Below, in pieces: positions 10,701 to 17,636 of a stretch of DNA of 64,000 nt. A program made the translations under genes and the position numbers. Each line of letters starts with the position of its first letter. The stretch's first letter is position 1. The notes below the pieces were generated by a model that was given only the letters and a program-made list of their open reading frames with translations, was not told where the DNA came from and did not search any database. The DNA comes from UBA8437 sp964646205 (lineage in GTDB: Bacteria > Planctomycetota > Planctomycetia > Planctomycetales > Planctomycetaceae), in contig CAZYAZ010000016.1 of the NCBI GenBank assembly GCA_964646205.1, forward strand, positions 1 through 64,000, given 5' to 3'.

Positions 10701-10881
10701 GAAGTTTCGTGCACAGCCCCAGTGGTTCGTCGTGTCCTTTGACCAGGGCACAGGCAAGGCGACCTGGCGACACGAGATCAAGGATGAACCTCTGCCGGGT
10801 GGACTGCTGATCAACCGAGACGGACGGATCGTGGTCACCACGTTGGCCGGAAATCTGTTGAGCCTCGCAGCCGCGAAATGA
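7762..10881 (+). CDS. Large secreted PQQ-type beta-propeller protein with methyltransferase-like N-terminus
   Basis: A 1039-residue protein with a signal peptide (hydrophobic SLLSLLVILQAATVDA) for export. Residues about 28-150 read like a degenerate SAM-methyltransferase fold: AAALLKQVGINRGLCVVVG, then AGDAKRLPYADRLIDAVI, where the acidic cofactor-binding residues are only partly kept. After the hinge DWSHWENGPDNNPVS come repeated beta-propeller blades with PQQ-repeat signatures such as VLWEKSLPEGYLV, GEVLWTND, GKDRWTFPTNAPI, GRPQWRFRAAP and GALKWQNNS. Such Trp-docking blades are common in planctomycete exported proteins and need not bind PQQ. A GTG or TTG start is not needed: ATG 7762 gives a proper signal sequence. 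Function unknown; a periplasmic scaffold or redox-linked enzyme is plausible. Confidence 0.82.
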   Translation: MHHSRLVVRCAGSLLSLLVILQAATVDAADAEQSAARAAALLKQVGINRGLCVVVGQEPGVVLELVQSSDLTVLVREPDAAQRSRLQQAANEAGLGIDRLVIQAGDAKRLPYADRLIDAVITSKPELTDDEAMRALCPLGTLIRVDGDKLRTKRRPPQKGAGDWSHWENGPDNNPVSTDSVIKAPYMTQFMARPYYIGMPSITTAAAGRTFLAIGHIAHHRREWKMLNKLIARNGYNGTVLWEKSLPEGYLVHRSAFVATADTFYMINGPGCQRLDPQTGADLGRLRIPGLVGHWKWMVIRDGVLYALAGPRDQGVVTTKGDRSFGGWSWSDLSRGYYSKPRVPWGFGSQLAAMDLKTRKVLWIHKETGKPIDSRGMTLGKDKLVLYCPDQHLRCLNAASGEVLWTNDEKDVLALIEQPGEGLSSTPGFRSACLAVFTPDAVIIQGQTRMNVVAISTADGYKLWHKKKFTNNPNAIYVDGRVILGVGKSGSHVAIEPSTGRVIEDLGFRKVACTRLTASSDSFFVRGEGTLRYDRGKKKPTIDGAIRPACNDGALPANGLLYLGPWQCDCNLSLIGNVAKCSAGKFQFARVATTAERLERFTNSNTVKALEVTPTDWSTLRGDNDRSSSTSVSIPASIQSSWQFRHPAGSQPVPAIAAGELVITTGLDGVIRAVDATSGKDRWTFPTNAPIRMPPTIADGRLYAGAGDGFVYCLEAATGRPQWRFRAAPVERQIMVYGRLTSTWPVNTGVLVADGVAYFAAGMIDHDGTYLYAIDAVTGALKWQNNSTGHLNAGIRKGISAQGNLTIHGDRLILAGGNQISPAPFDLKTGKCLVGPRTGGKPQSNHGRFVGVLGGQVPVGGGRILFSSPRNVSSKGSFEVHTAKRRLRLSYGGIPPAWNKSTVALVNYKHGLLTCCDTDAVIKRIAADKPVAASRGTVASQLGAAKAIRWQSSLGETKKFEAMSLVVGPNAVVAVVQHQQKFRAQPQWFVVSFDQGTGKATWRHEIKDEPLPGGLLINRDGRIVVTTLAGNLLSLAAAK

Positions 10882-10909
10882 CCGTCAATCGCCCCGCACC
10901 ACACCCTGC

Positions 10910-11275
10910 TCAGGCCAGTGAGAAACGCCTCACGACGTCATAACGACGCACGCAGCGGAAAACGAACAGGTTGAAGAAGTGCCAGGTGCCCAGCACCAGC
11001 ATCACCAGCCCCACCTTGCTGCTGAGAATCTCGACAACTGACACCAGGTCGGTGGCCCGTTCGGTGGTCTTGAGTGCCAGTGTCACAAAAGCGGCGTTGA
11101 CCAGGTAGTAGCCGACAATCATCAATCGATTGACCGAATCGGCCAGCGAGACATTCCCTTCAAAGATCTCGATCAGGAACACCCGCCCGTTGGTGAACAG
11201 CGTGTGTCCCACCCAGAAAGTAATCGCCAGGGAAAAAACGAGATACAACAAGTAAGTGGCGATCATCGGTGACAT
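10910..11275 (-). CDS. Small three-helix membrane protein (paralogue 2 of tandem pair)
   Basis: A 121-residue integral membrane protein without a recognised family. Three hydrophobic helices are visible: near residues 5-27 (YLLYLVFSLAITFWVGHTLF), 48-70 (NRLMIVGYYLVNAAFVTLAL) and 84-108 (SSKVGLVMLVLGTWHFFNLF). It shares an N-terminal MSxMIAT start, the VGYYLVN/VGFYLVN helix and the SSKVG/STKIG-LGxxHF third helix with the gene 92 bp upstream on the same strand, so the two arose by tandem duplication. The RBS is good: AAGGAG about 9 nt before the ATG. It is convergent with the PQQ-propeller gene, leaving 28 nt between their stops. Function unknown. Confidence 0.7.
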   Translation of the reverse strand: MSPMIATYLLYLVFSLAITFWVGHTLFTNGRVFLIEIFEGNVSLADSVNRLMIVGYYLVNAAFVTLALKTTERATDLVSVVEILSSKVGLVMLVLGTWHFFNLFVFRCVRRYDVVRRFSLA

Positions 11276-11300
11276 TGTCCTGGCTCCTTTCCTTGCCGAC

Positions 11301-11344
11301 CCCGGTGGCCCGCCCGGTCACTTGACCGGGGCGAGCCCACCGGG
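11301..11344. terminator. Long two-part hairpin between tandem membrane-protein genes
   Basis: An outer 8-bp stem, CCCGGTGG (11301-11308) with CCACCGGG (11337-11344), encloses an inner 8-bp stem, CCCGGTCA (11313-11320) with TGACCGGG (11323-11330). It fills most of the gap between the paralogous genes. There is no T-run, so it may be an attenuating or processing hairpin, or a Rho-assisted stop that lowers expression of the second paralogue, rather than a classical terminator. Confidence 0.5.
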
Positions 11345-11367
11345 CCCGGATCGTGGTTCACAAGGCC

Positions 11368-11742
11368 CTAGCGGAGGTACGCCGGTGCGGTGGGAGCTGG
11401 AGTTGTTGCCCCACGGCGGGTCTTGGTCAGCACCATCACCGTGATGAAGTGCATCGCCCCCAGGCACAACAAAACGAATCCGATCTTGGTACTCAACAAC
11501 TCAATCGCCGAGACCGTGTCGTTGGCCACTCCCCCGTACTTCAATGCCAGGCTCTCGAACCCCAGGTTGACCAGGTAGAAACCGACAATCAGCAGGTTGC
11601 TGAACGATTCGGCCACTTCGGGCTTGGAGTCCATTTTGTCGGACAGATAGATCATTCCGTGCTTTCTCAGCGTGCGTGCGACCCACACGGTGACAGCAAC
11701 GCTGATGACCAGGTAACTGATGTGTGTTGCGATCATAGACAT
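11368..11742 (-). CDS. Small three-helix membrane protein (paralogue 1 of tandem pair)
   Basis: A 124-residue membrane protein, homologous along its whole length to the next gene downstream on the minus strand. Helices lie near residues 5-25 (THISYLVISVAVTVWVA), 48-68 (NLLIVGFYLVNLGFESLAL) and 84-105 (STKIGFVLLCLGAMHFITV), followed by a short basic, Pro/Ala-rich tail (KTRRGATTPAPTAPAYLR). The preserved features between the copies are the second-helix Gly-Tyr/Phe-Tyr-Leu-Val-Asn and the third-helix Leu-Gly-x-x-His-Phe, suggesting a shared structural role, perhaps hetero-oligomer formation. An RBS-like AAGGGG precedes the ATG. Its promoter must lie in the 165-bp divergent space shared with the ECF sigma factor gene. 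No function can be assigned. Confidence 0.72.
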   Translation of the reverse strand: MSMIATHISYLVISVAVTVWVARTLRKHGMIYLSDKMDSKPEVAESFSNLLIVGFYLVNLGFESLALKYGGVANDTVSAIELLSTKIGFVLLCLGAMHFITVMVLTKTRRGATTPAPTAPAYLR

Positions 11743-11907
11743 CTCTTGGTCCCCTTCTTTCCACGAGTCCGGATTTTGCGGGGCTCCCCCGCTCTACTTT
11801 CAAAGAACTGAAACCGACACCGTGTGTTACACTTCTGGAGAAGTTTTTCACCATTTTCTCCGAATCCGGGAACGACGATTCGACAGAAACCGTTGTCCTG
11901 ACACGAG

Positions 11908-12567
11908 ATGACTAACGAACGCCCTCCCCTGGATTCACTGGTTGCCCAGGCCAGAAATGGCCAATCCACGGCGTTGGACGAACTGCTGGGCCGCTACCGC
12001 CACTTCATCTCGTTGCTGGTACGGGCCAAGTTCCGCGGGGGAAAAATGGCCGCCCGTGTCGACAGTTCCGACATTGTGCAGGATGTGCTGATTCAGGTTG
12101 CTGGTCACATCGAGACCTTCGAAGGGATCGACCAGTTGTCCTGGGAGGCGTGGCTGCGACGGATTGCCGAGCGTGAAGTCCTCCGACAAGTCAACCGCCA
12201 CCTGGGCACCGCCCGTCGTGACGCCGGTCGTGAACGTCCGAACCCGCGAGCATCCTCTCAGCCAAAAGACAGCCCCAGCCTGGTTCTGGCTGGATGGCTG
12301 GAAGCGTCCGTCACCAGTCCGTCACTGGTCGCCGTTCGCAAGGAACGCGCGGTGCTGCTCGCCGATGCGTTGGCCAGGTTGTCTGAGGACTATCGCGAAC
12401 TGCTGGTGCAACGACACATCGAAGAACGTTCATTCGACGACATCGCCAAACACATGCAACGCTCGCCGGGTGCTGTCCGCACGATGTGGGTCCGGGCACT
12501 CCGGAAACTGAAAGAGGCAATTGGCGCCGAGATCGAACTGTCGCTGCAACTCGAATCCGGCGATTGA
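11908..12567 (+). CDS. ECF-type RNA polymerase sigma factor
   Basis: A 219-residue sigma-70 family factor with regions 2 and 4 only. Region 2 includes LDELLGRYRHFISLLVRAKF and the DSSDIVQDVLIQVA core (region 2.2 contact with the beta-prime clamp), then WLRRIAEREVLRQVNRHLG. Region 4 is ALARLSEDYRELLVQRHIEE followed by the helix-turn-helix SFDDIAKHMQRSPGAVRTMW. The linker between them is long (about 60 residues, DAGRERPNPRAS...), as is usual in planctomycete ECF groups. There is no anti-sigma gene next to it, so control is probably by another means (C-terminal extension, kinase or promoter). The small membrane proteins are divergently encoded and the LRR protein convergently, 30 bp away. Confidence 0.9.
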   Translation: MTNERPPLDSLVAQARNGQSTALDELLGRYRHFISLLVRAKFRGGKMAARVDSSDIVQDVLIQVAGHIETFEGIDQLSWEAWLRRIAEREVLRQVNRHLGTARRDAGRERPNPRASSQPKDSPSLVLAGWLEASVTSPSLVAVRKERAVLLADALARLSEDYRELLVQRHIEERSFDDIAKHMQRSPGAVRTMWVRALRKLKEAIGAEIELSLQLESGD

Positions 12568-12597
12568 TTCCCGCGCCCCGTCACATCTCCTCGGCGG

Positions 12598-13644
12598 CTA
12601 TTTCGTCAATGGCACCGGCGAATACCGCACCACGCACGTCCGCAGATCGACGCGAATCCGTCCGATCGCCTTGTCGCTGACCCCGTTTTTTCCCCGCGTC
12701 AGCCAGAACAATTCGGCATTGCGAAATTTCAGCAGGTGGTCCACCACCCCATCTCCGACCCGGGTGTAGGAGATCTCCAACTGCTTCAACCCAGTGATCC
12801 CAACCAGAGCTCCGATACCATCGTCGCCCACCTTGGTCCCCGAAAGCACCAGCCGAGTCAGCGACTTGAGCGCCGCCAATCTGGCCACGCCCGTGTCGGT
12901 GAGGCCCGTATTGGTCAGGTCGAGAGTCCGCAAGTTGGTCAGCTTGGCCAACACGACGGCAGCGGCATCAGTGATCGGCTGGTTGGTGAGATTCAGGGAC
13001 GTGAGCCGTGTCATGCCCGAAAGATGCACGATCGATTCGTCAGTCATCGGGGTTCCGGTCAAGTCGAGGGTGGTGAGGCCAGTCATCGTCGCCACGGGGG
13101 CCAGCCCATCCTGCGACACCTGGGGTGCCGACAGGACAAATGAACGGGTTCCCGAGAGTCCCTCGAGCAATGCCAGGTGTTCATCGGTGACCTTCGGACC
13201 AGCAAGCTGTACCCGGGTCACCTGGCCACCGCGTGTCTGCAACATGGCACCAGCTTGTGTGAGGTCTTCGATCCGCTTGGCCCGTTCGGGAGTCAAAGGC
13301 ACCGGCGGCGAGAAACTGCGGCGTCCCCAGCCGCCTTTCTTTCTGCCACCTTTCTTACTCCCTTTCTTCCCCTTCTTCTTCTCGGCCGTCGTGGACTCCG
13401 CTTGCGCGGCCACCTCTTTCTCGCTGTTGATCACGATCCGTTCAGCAGCCGCTTCCTTCTCACGACGGTCTGAAACCGCAGAATTCCGCCCGGTGGCCAC
13501 CAACCCGACGGCTCCCAGGATCATCACGACCGAGAGTATCCAGCCAACCGGACCGCGACAGAACGCCGGATTGCGCCCCTGGATCTGGCCGACGATCACT
13601 GCCAAGGCCAGGATGGCCGCCGCCAAACCCAAGATGAAAAACAT
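12598..13644 (-). CDS. Membrane-anchored leucine-rich-repeat protein
   Basis: A 348-residue protein with two N-terminal hydrophobic helices (residues about 2-20, FFILGLAAAILALAVIVG, and 33-50, GWILSVVMILGAVGLVAT), a charged Lys/Gly-rich spacer (KKGKKGSKKGGRKKGG) and about seven 24-residue leucine-rich repeats of the form L-x-x-L-D-L-T-x-T-x-[VIL]-[TGS]-D. Examples are LTTLDLTGTPMTDESIVHL and LRTLDLTNTGLTDTGVARL. In these repeats the Leu/Asn-lined solenoid usually binds another protein. The orientation of the second TM suggests the LRR part is on one side of the membrane, but which side is not clear. A second LRR protein with the same repeat type occurs at 19.1-20.0 kb. Function unknown. Confidence 0.82.
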   Translation of the reverse strand: MFFILGLAAAILALAVIVGQIQGRNPAFCRGPVGWILSVVMILGAVGLVATGRNSAVSDRREKEAAAERIVINSEKEVAAQAESTTAEKKKGKKGSKKGGRKKGGWGRRSFSPPVPLTPERAKRIEDLTQAGAMLQTRGGQVTRVQLAGPKVTDEHLALLEGLSGTRSFVLSAPQVSQDGLAPVATMTGLTTLDLTGTPMTDESIVHLSGMTRLTSLNLTNQPITDAAAVVLAKLTNLRTLDLTNTGLTDTGVARLAALKSLTRLVLSGTKVGDDGIGALVGITGLKQLEISYTRVGDGVVDHLLKFRNAELFWLTRGKNGVSDKAIGRIRVDLRTCVVRYSPVPLTK

Positions 13645-13805
13645 CGGACCATCTCCTTGCTGTCACCAATCTGTCGGAAACAGTTATCTCACTCCATCCA
13701 AATCGGCTAGTCAACCTCCAAGGATCTGCCGCTTGCGGCCCGCTCCCTGAGGTCGATACTGTGTTGTTGACGGACAGGTGAATCAAGCAACCAGGGAGTA
13801 CACCC

Positions 13806-15350
13806 ATGTGGGTCGTTTGGGTGGCCAGCGCGATCGGCACATTTTTGCTGTTGGTCGTCGTCCATGATCTCATCCAGCGCAAGCACGCCATTCTGAAAAA
13901 TTTCCCTGTCATCGGGCATTTCCGTTATCTGCTCGAGGCCATCGGGCCGGAATTGCGTCAGTACATCGTCACCAGTAACGACGAGGAACTGCCCTTCAAC
14001 CGCGATCAACGTCGCTGGGTCTACGCGTCGTCCAAGAAGCAGGACAATTATTTCGGGTTCGGCACCGACAGTGATCTCGAACAGTCGAGCAACTACCTCA
14101 TCATCAAGCATTCCGCCTTTCCCATCCCCAGTCCGACCCCCGACGATGCTGACTACGACCCGTATTACACGGTTCCGGTTGCCAAGGTCATGGGCGGTTA
14201 TCGCAATCGCCGCCGCGCCTTTCGTCCCCCGTCGATCGTCAACGTTTCGGCCATGAGTTTCGGATCACTCAGCGGCAATGCCATCCACGCGCTCAACGCC
14301 GGCTCTTGCCTCTCCGGCTGCCTGCACAACACCGGAGAGGGAGGCATCTCGCCACACCACCTGCAGGGTGGCGACCTGATCTGGCAGATCGGTACGGGCT
14401 ATTTCGGTTGCCGGGACGAGCAGGGCCGCTTCGACCTGGACCGCCTGGTCGAGACCACCCAGGAACACAGTTCGGTCCGTGCAATCGAACTCAAGTTGTC
14501 CCAGGGGGCCAAGCCCGGACTGGGTGGCATTCTTCCATCCTCAAAAATCACTCCCGAGATCGCTGCGATCCGTGGCATTCCGATGGGACGGGACTGCATC
14601 AGCCCCTCGGCTCACACCGCATTCTCCGACGCCGACAGCCTGCTTGACTTTGTTGAACAAATCGCAGAAGCCACCGGATTGCCCGTCGGCATCAAGTCCG
14701 CGGTCGGAGAAATGGATCTGTGGCACGACCTGGCACGACTGACCGACACCACCGATCGTGGACTGGACTTCATCACGATCGATGGAGGAGAGGGTGGGAC
14801 CGGTGCCGGGCCACTGGTCTTCACCGACCGGGTCGCCCTGCCATTCAAGATCGGCATGAGCCGGGTTTACCGGGTGTTTGCAGAGCGAGGATTGCACGAG
14901 AAAGTTCTTTTCCAGGGATCGGCCAAGCTGGGTTTTCCCGAGATGACGCTGTTCGCCTTTGCCCTGGGTTGCGACATGATTGGAGTCGCCCGCGAGGCCA
15001 TGCTCGCGATCGGCTGCATCCAGGCTCAACGGTGTCACAACGGTCACTGTCCCACGGGCGTGGCCACACAGAACCGATGGCTCGTCCGTGGCCTGGACCC
15101 GCTGCTGAAGTCCGACCGGTTGGCCAATTACGTGATGACACTCCGCAAGGAGGTACTGGCACTCTCGCGAGCCTGTGGAGTCGTCCACCCGGCCCTGATC
15201 ACCTCCGAACACCTCGAAATTCTTGACAGCCGATTTGGATCGGCCACGGTCCCACAACTTTTCGGCTACGAACCCAGCTATGGCCTGCCGTCCCCCAACG
15301 ACTGCACCACGATCACCGAACTGATGAACTCTGGGACCACCGGAACCTGA
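13806..15350 (+). CDS. Glutamate-synthase-like FMN-binding protein (GltB central domain)
   Basis: A 514-residue protein carrying the FMN/iron-sulfur synthase domain of glutamate synthase without the amidotransferase part. An N-terminal hydrophobic helix (residues 2-20, VVWVASAIGTFLLLVVV) suggests membrane attachment. The domain shows SAMSFGSLSGNAIHALN, GGISPHHLQGGD, GDGGEGGTGAGP-like ITIDGGEGGTGAGPLVF (FMN phosphate site) and the Cys cluster CIQAQRCHNGHCPTG that in GltB holds a [3Fe-4S] cluster. Stand-alone proteins of this kind are widespread; the reaction is not established for most and an oxidoreductase role with ferredoxin or quinone is usually assumed. It ends exactly one base before the stop of the convergent SDR gene. 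Confidence 0.88.
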   Translation: MWVVWVASAIGTFLLLVVVHDLIQRKHAILKNFPVIGHFRYLLEAIGPELRQYIVTSNDEELPFNRDQRRWVYASSKKQDNYFGFGTDSDLEQSSNYLIIKHSAFPIPSPTPDDADYDPYYTVPVAKVMGGYRNRRRAFRPPSIVNVSAMSFGSLSGNAIHALNAGSCLSGCLHNTGEGGISPHHLQGGDLIWQIGTGYFGCRDEQGRFDLDRLVETTQEHSSVRAIELKLSQGAKPGLGGILPSSKITPEIAAIRGIPMGRDCISPSAHTAFSDADSLLDFVEQIAEATGLPVGIKSAVGEMDLWHDLARLTDTTDRGLDFITIDGGEGGTGAGPLVFTDRVALPFKIGMSRVYRVFAERGLHEKVLFQGSAKLGFPEMTLFAFALGCDMIGVAREAMLAIGCIQAQRCHNGHCPTGVATQNRWLVRGLDPLLKSDRLANYVMTLRKEVLALSRACGVVHPALITSEHLEILDSRFGSATVPQLFGYEPSYGLPSPNDCTTITELMNSGTTGT

Positions 15351-16109
15351 TCACGGCAACATGACCCGACCGCCACTGGCCACCAGCGTCTGGCCAGTCA
15401 TGAAATTCGAGTCATCGCCGAGCAGAAACAGCGTGACGCTGGCAATGTCACAGGGTTGTCCGATTCGCTTCATGGGAGTCGCCTCGACCAGTTCGTCGAG
15501 CACACCCTTGTCGACATCGGCCAGGATATCGGTTTCGATCAGTCCCGGCGCGATCGCGTTGACCCGGACGCCATCCCCGGCCACTCCCTCTGCCAAACTC
15601 CTGGTCAACCCGACCATTCCCGCCTTGCTGGCGGCGTAGGCGATCGAATTCGGCCGTGGCCTCAGGGCAGCGATCGACGCCACGTTGACGATCCGCCCGT
15701 AGCCTCGCTGGATCATGCCGTCCTTGACCGCCCAACTCACGAGAAACGCACTGGTCAAATTGACCGCGATCGTACGATGCCACAGTTGGACCGTCGTCTC
15801 ATGGTGATCTCCATAGTCAAAGATCCCCGCATTGTTGACCAGCAGATCGACAGGCCCCAGCGCGGCATCGACGTCAGCGATCAAGCGGTCGACGTCGGTC
15901 TCGTTGGAGACGTCGGCAGCCACAGCGGTCGCTGTGCCACCAGCCGACTGAATCGCCGCCACCGTCTCGGCCGCGGCGTCATGATCGGAACGGTAATTGA
16001 CAGCGACCCGGGCACCGGCTGCCGCCAGCTGCTCACTGATTGCCCGGCCGATCCCCCGTGACCCACCGGTCACCAGTGCAACTCGCCCTTCGATTCCGTA
16101 GTCACTCAT
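15351..16109 (-). CDS. SDR family oxidoreductase, 3-oxoacyl-ACP reductase (FabG)-like
   Basis: A classical short-chain dehydrogenase/reductase of 252 residues. All family motifs are intact: cofactor turn VTGGSRGIGRAIS, NNAG, the catalytic Ser in IVNVASIAALRP, the catalytic YxxxK in SIAYAASKAGMVG, and the C-terminal GDDSNFMTGQTLVASGG. An Arg in VNYRSDHD after strand 2 favours NADPH. The closest type is FabG (beta-ketoacyl-ACP reductase), but no fatty-acid gene is adjacent, so it may act on another alcohol or ketone. Its stop codon abuts that of the convergent glutamate-synthase-like gene with no intervening base, leaving no room for a separate terminator. Upstream lies an inverted repeat that could be an operator. 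Confidence 0.88.
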   Translation of the reverse strand: MSDYGIEGRVALVTGGSRGIGRAISEQLAAAGARVAVNYRSDHDAAAETVAAIQSAGGTATAVAADVSNETDVDRLIADVDAALGPVDLLVNNAGIFDYGDHHETTVQLWHRTIAVNLTSAFLVSWAVKDGMIQRGYGRIVNVASIAALRPRPNSIAYAASKAGMVGLTRSLAEGVAGDGVRVNAIAPGLIETDILADVDKGVLDELVEATPMKRIGQPCDIASVTLFLLGDDSNFMTGQTLVASGGRVMLP

Positions 16110-16167
16110 CGGCTCGCCCCTGACAATTCACGCGCACTGGCCTTGAGTCACTCAGTCTAAGCCGGAT

Positions 16168-16207
16168 CGTGTCTCGTATCGAGGACACCTGTCATCGATA
16201 CGACACG
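16168..16207. promoter_or_regulatory. Inverted repeat in divergent intergenic region
   Basis: TCGTATCGA (16074+100=16174-16182) is matched perfectly by TCGATACGA (16195-16203), and outside a 2-nt bulge CGTG (16168-16171) pairs with CACG (16204-16207). The loop is 12 nt. The site lies 59 bp upstream of the minus-strand SDR gene and 144 bp upstream of the plus-strand repeat-protein gene, a good place for a dimeric repressor such as a TetR-type protein, although no regulator gene is adjacent. Confidence 0.4.
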
Positions 16208-16350
16208 CGGCAACGATTCCACCACGACCACAAACTCCCGGCATTCCACGGCTGAATTCTCACCAACCGCTCTGGCACGCGGATTGCTGTTTTCCACGAC
16301 AAGATTCCGCTACTCACTGTCCCCGGTATCCTCGAACGGAGATTCTGACT

Positions 16351-16785
16351 ATGGCTCGTACGAGACTGACACTGCTGTGGTTCCTGGCAATGGGACTGCT
16401 GGCGACAAATGTGAATGGGGAGATCGTGATCCGAAAAAGCGGCTCGACGTGGGCCCGGGTTGACGACGACGGCACAATCCGCATCAAGGGCAGTTCGGTG
16501 GGTCGCTTCGAGTCAAATGGCACGGTCCGCAAGCGTGGCAGTTCCGTGGGCTCGATCGACAGCGATGGCACAATCCGCCGCAGTGGCAGTTCAATCGGCA
16601 AGATCCAGAACGACGGAACAGTGCGACGGCGTGGCTCGTCGATCGGACGAATCGAGAGTGGAGGAACGATTCGCAAACGAGGTTCCTCGTGGGGCAGCGC
16701 CTCGAACTGCTGCGGCAGCTTCGGCAGCAAAAAGGCCATCGCCGCCGTGCTGGTCTTCTTTGCAGATGACTATTTCGACCGCTAG
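16351..16785 (+). CDS. Secreted 16-residue-repeat protein of unknown function
   Basis: A 144-residue protein with a signal peptide (LTLLWFLAMGLLATNVNG) and then five 16-residue repeats with the consensus GT[IV]RxxGSS[IV]GxIxSD: GTIRIKGSSVGRFESN, GTVRKRGSSVGSIDSD, GTIRRSGSSIGKIQND, GTVRRRGSSIGRIESG and a final GTIRKRGSSWGSASN. A more degenerate copy (IVIRKSGSTWARVDDD) precedes them. Alternating hydrophobic and polar residues with Gly at turns suggest a repetitive beta-sheet or short beta-solenoid; the Arg/Lys on each rung make it strongly basic. The C-terminus has a CC pair and a hydrophobic patch (AIAAVLVFF). The stop TAG lies in a CTAG palindrome that also contains the stop of the convergent rhomboid-like gene. 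Not assigned to a family by me. Confidence 0.75.
   Translation: MARTRLTLLWFLAMGLLATNVNGEIVIRKSGSTWARVDDDGTIRIKGSSVGRFESNGTVRKRGSSVGSIDSDGTIRRSGSSIGKIQNDGTVRRRGSSIGRIESGGTIRKRGSSWGSASNCCGSFGSKKAIAAVLVFFADDYFDR
16471..16710 (+). repeat. 48-bp coding repeats (five copies)
   Basis: Copies begin at 16471, 16519, 16567, 16615 and 16663, each 48 bp, encoding the 16-residue units described for the surrounding gene. The DNA copies have diverged at many third positions while the protein pattern is retained, which indicates an old, selected repeat rather than a recent slippage tract. Confidence 0.85.
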
Positions 16786-17606
16786 CCGTCCCCGTCGCCA
16801 CTCGAGACAACGACATGTTCGTGGTCTCGCAGGTGGACCTGGCAGTACTCGTGGTCACCGTCACACCGTGAACAATACTGAAAGAGCATCTGAGGGTCGT
16901 CCTTGTCGGTCAGGCCACAATGGCTGCAGGTGTGGAACGCGGAGGCCTCGGCCTGCGCCGCCTGCCGGCGGTGTTGTTGTCGACGACGTCCCGCCTTGAA
17001 CTTCAACGCGAGATCCGTTCCGAAGAACACCGCAAAGTTGAACGTGGCCGCCAGGACCAGCAACCGATCAATCGAGGATCCGTTCACCAACTGGAAGCCA
17101 AACATCAGCCACGTGATCCACGCCAGGTACTTGATCGGCACGGGCAACACGAACATCACGTGGAGCTTGAATTCCGGAAACAGCCAGGCAAAAGCCAGGA
17201 ACACGCTGCCCCCCAGGAACCCCACGCTGGCAGTTTCACCCGGAGCGATGAAAGCGGCGGCCACCGAGGCGGACCAGCCCAGCAACAGGTAGACGTTGTA
17301 CCGGAACGATCCCCATTGTGACTCGAGCGCCCCACCCATGATCAGGAACAGGTACAGTGCAAACAGGACCAGGATGCCACGACCGGGAGGCACCAGCACG
17401 AACGTCACCAGCCGCCACCACTGGCCCGCGAGAACCTCGGTCCCCTGCAGTTCCAGTTCCGAGATGATTCCTCCAACTCCCGGCTGGCCACCATCCATCA
17501 TCGTCAACAGCAGGACGATCCCTTGTCCCACCACGATCAACAGCGAGAGATTCGGAATCGCGAAACGACCGAAGCGTCGTTCAAGACGATCGAGCAACTT
17601 CATCAT
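16782..17606 (-). CDS. Rhomboid-like membrane protein (probably proteolytically inactive) with C-terminal zinc ribbon
   Basis: A 274-residue protein with about six hydrophobic helices arranged as in rhomboid proteases, including VLFALYLFLIMGGALESQWG, which matches the rhomboid loop-1/TM2 pattern. The catalytic residues are not there: the TM4 GxSG is replaced by SVGFLGGSVFLAFAWLF (no Ser in the GxSG place), TM6 lacks His (AATFNFAVFFG), and the TM2 His/Asn is absent. A soluble C-terminal tail has a zinc ribbon, CSHCG ... CSRCDGDHEYC with a further His-rich end (HLRDHEHV). By analogy with inactive rhomboids it may bind membrane proteins rather than cut them. Its stop overlaps that of the convergent repeat-protein gene by 4 bp. 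Confidence 0.72.
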   Translation of the reverse strand: MMKLLDRLERRFGRFAIPNLSLLIVVGQGIVLLLTMMDGGQPGVGGIISELELQGTEVLAGQWWRLVTFVLVPPGRGILVLFALYLFLIMGGALESQWGSFRYNVYLLLGWSASVAAAFIAPGETASVGFLGGSVFLAFAWLFPEFKLHVMFVLPVPIKYLAWITWLMFGFQLVNGSSIDRLLVLAATFNFAVFFGTDLALKFKAGRRRQQHRRQAAQAEASAFHTCSHCGLTDKDDPQMLFQYCSRCDGDHEYCQVHLRDHEHVVVSSGDGDG

Positions 17607-17636
17607 CGGGTCCGTGGATTCCTGTCCGAGTCGACG

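Noticed and set aside
11778..11792. GCGGGG/CCCCGC hairpin in the divergent region before the ECF sigma gene
   Set aside because: Six GC pairs with a 3-nt loop are common by chance in GC-rich sequence, and its position suggests no clear role.
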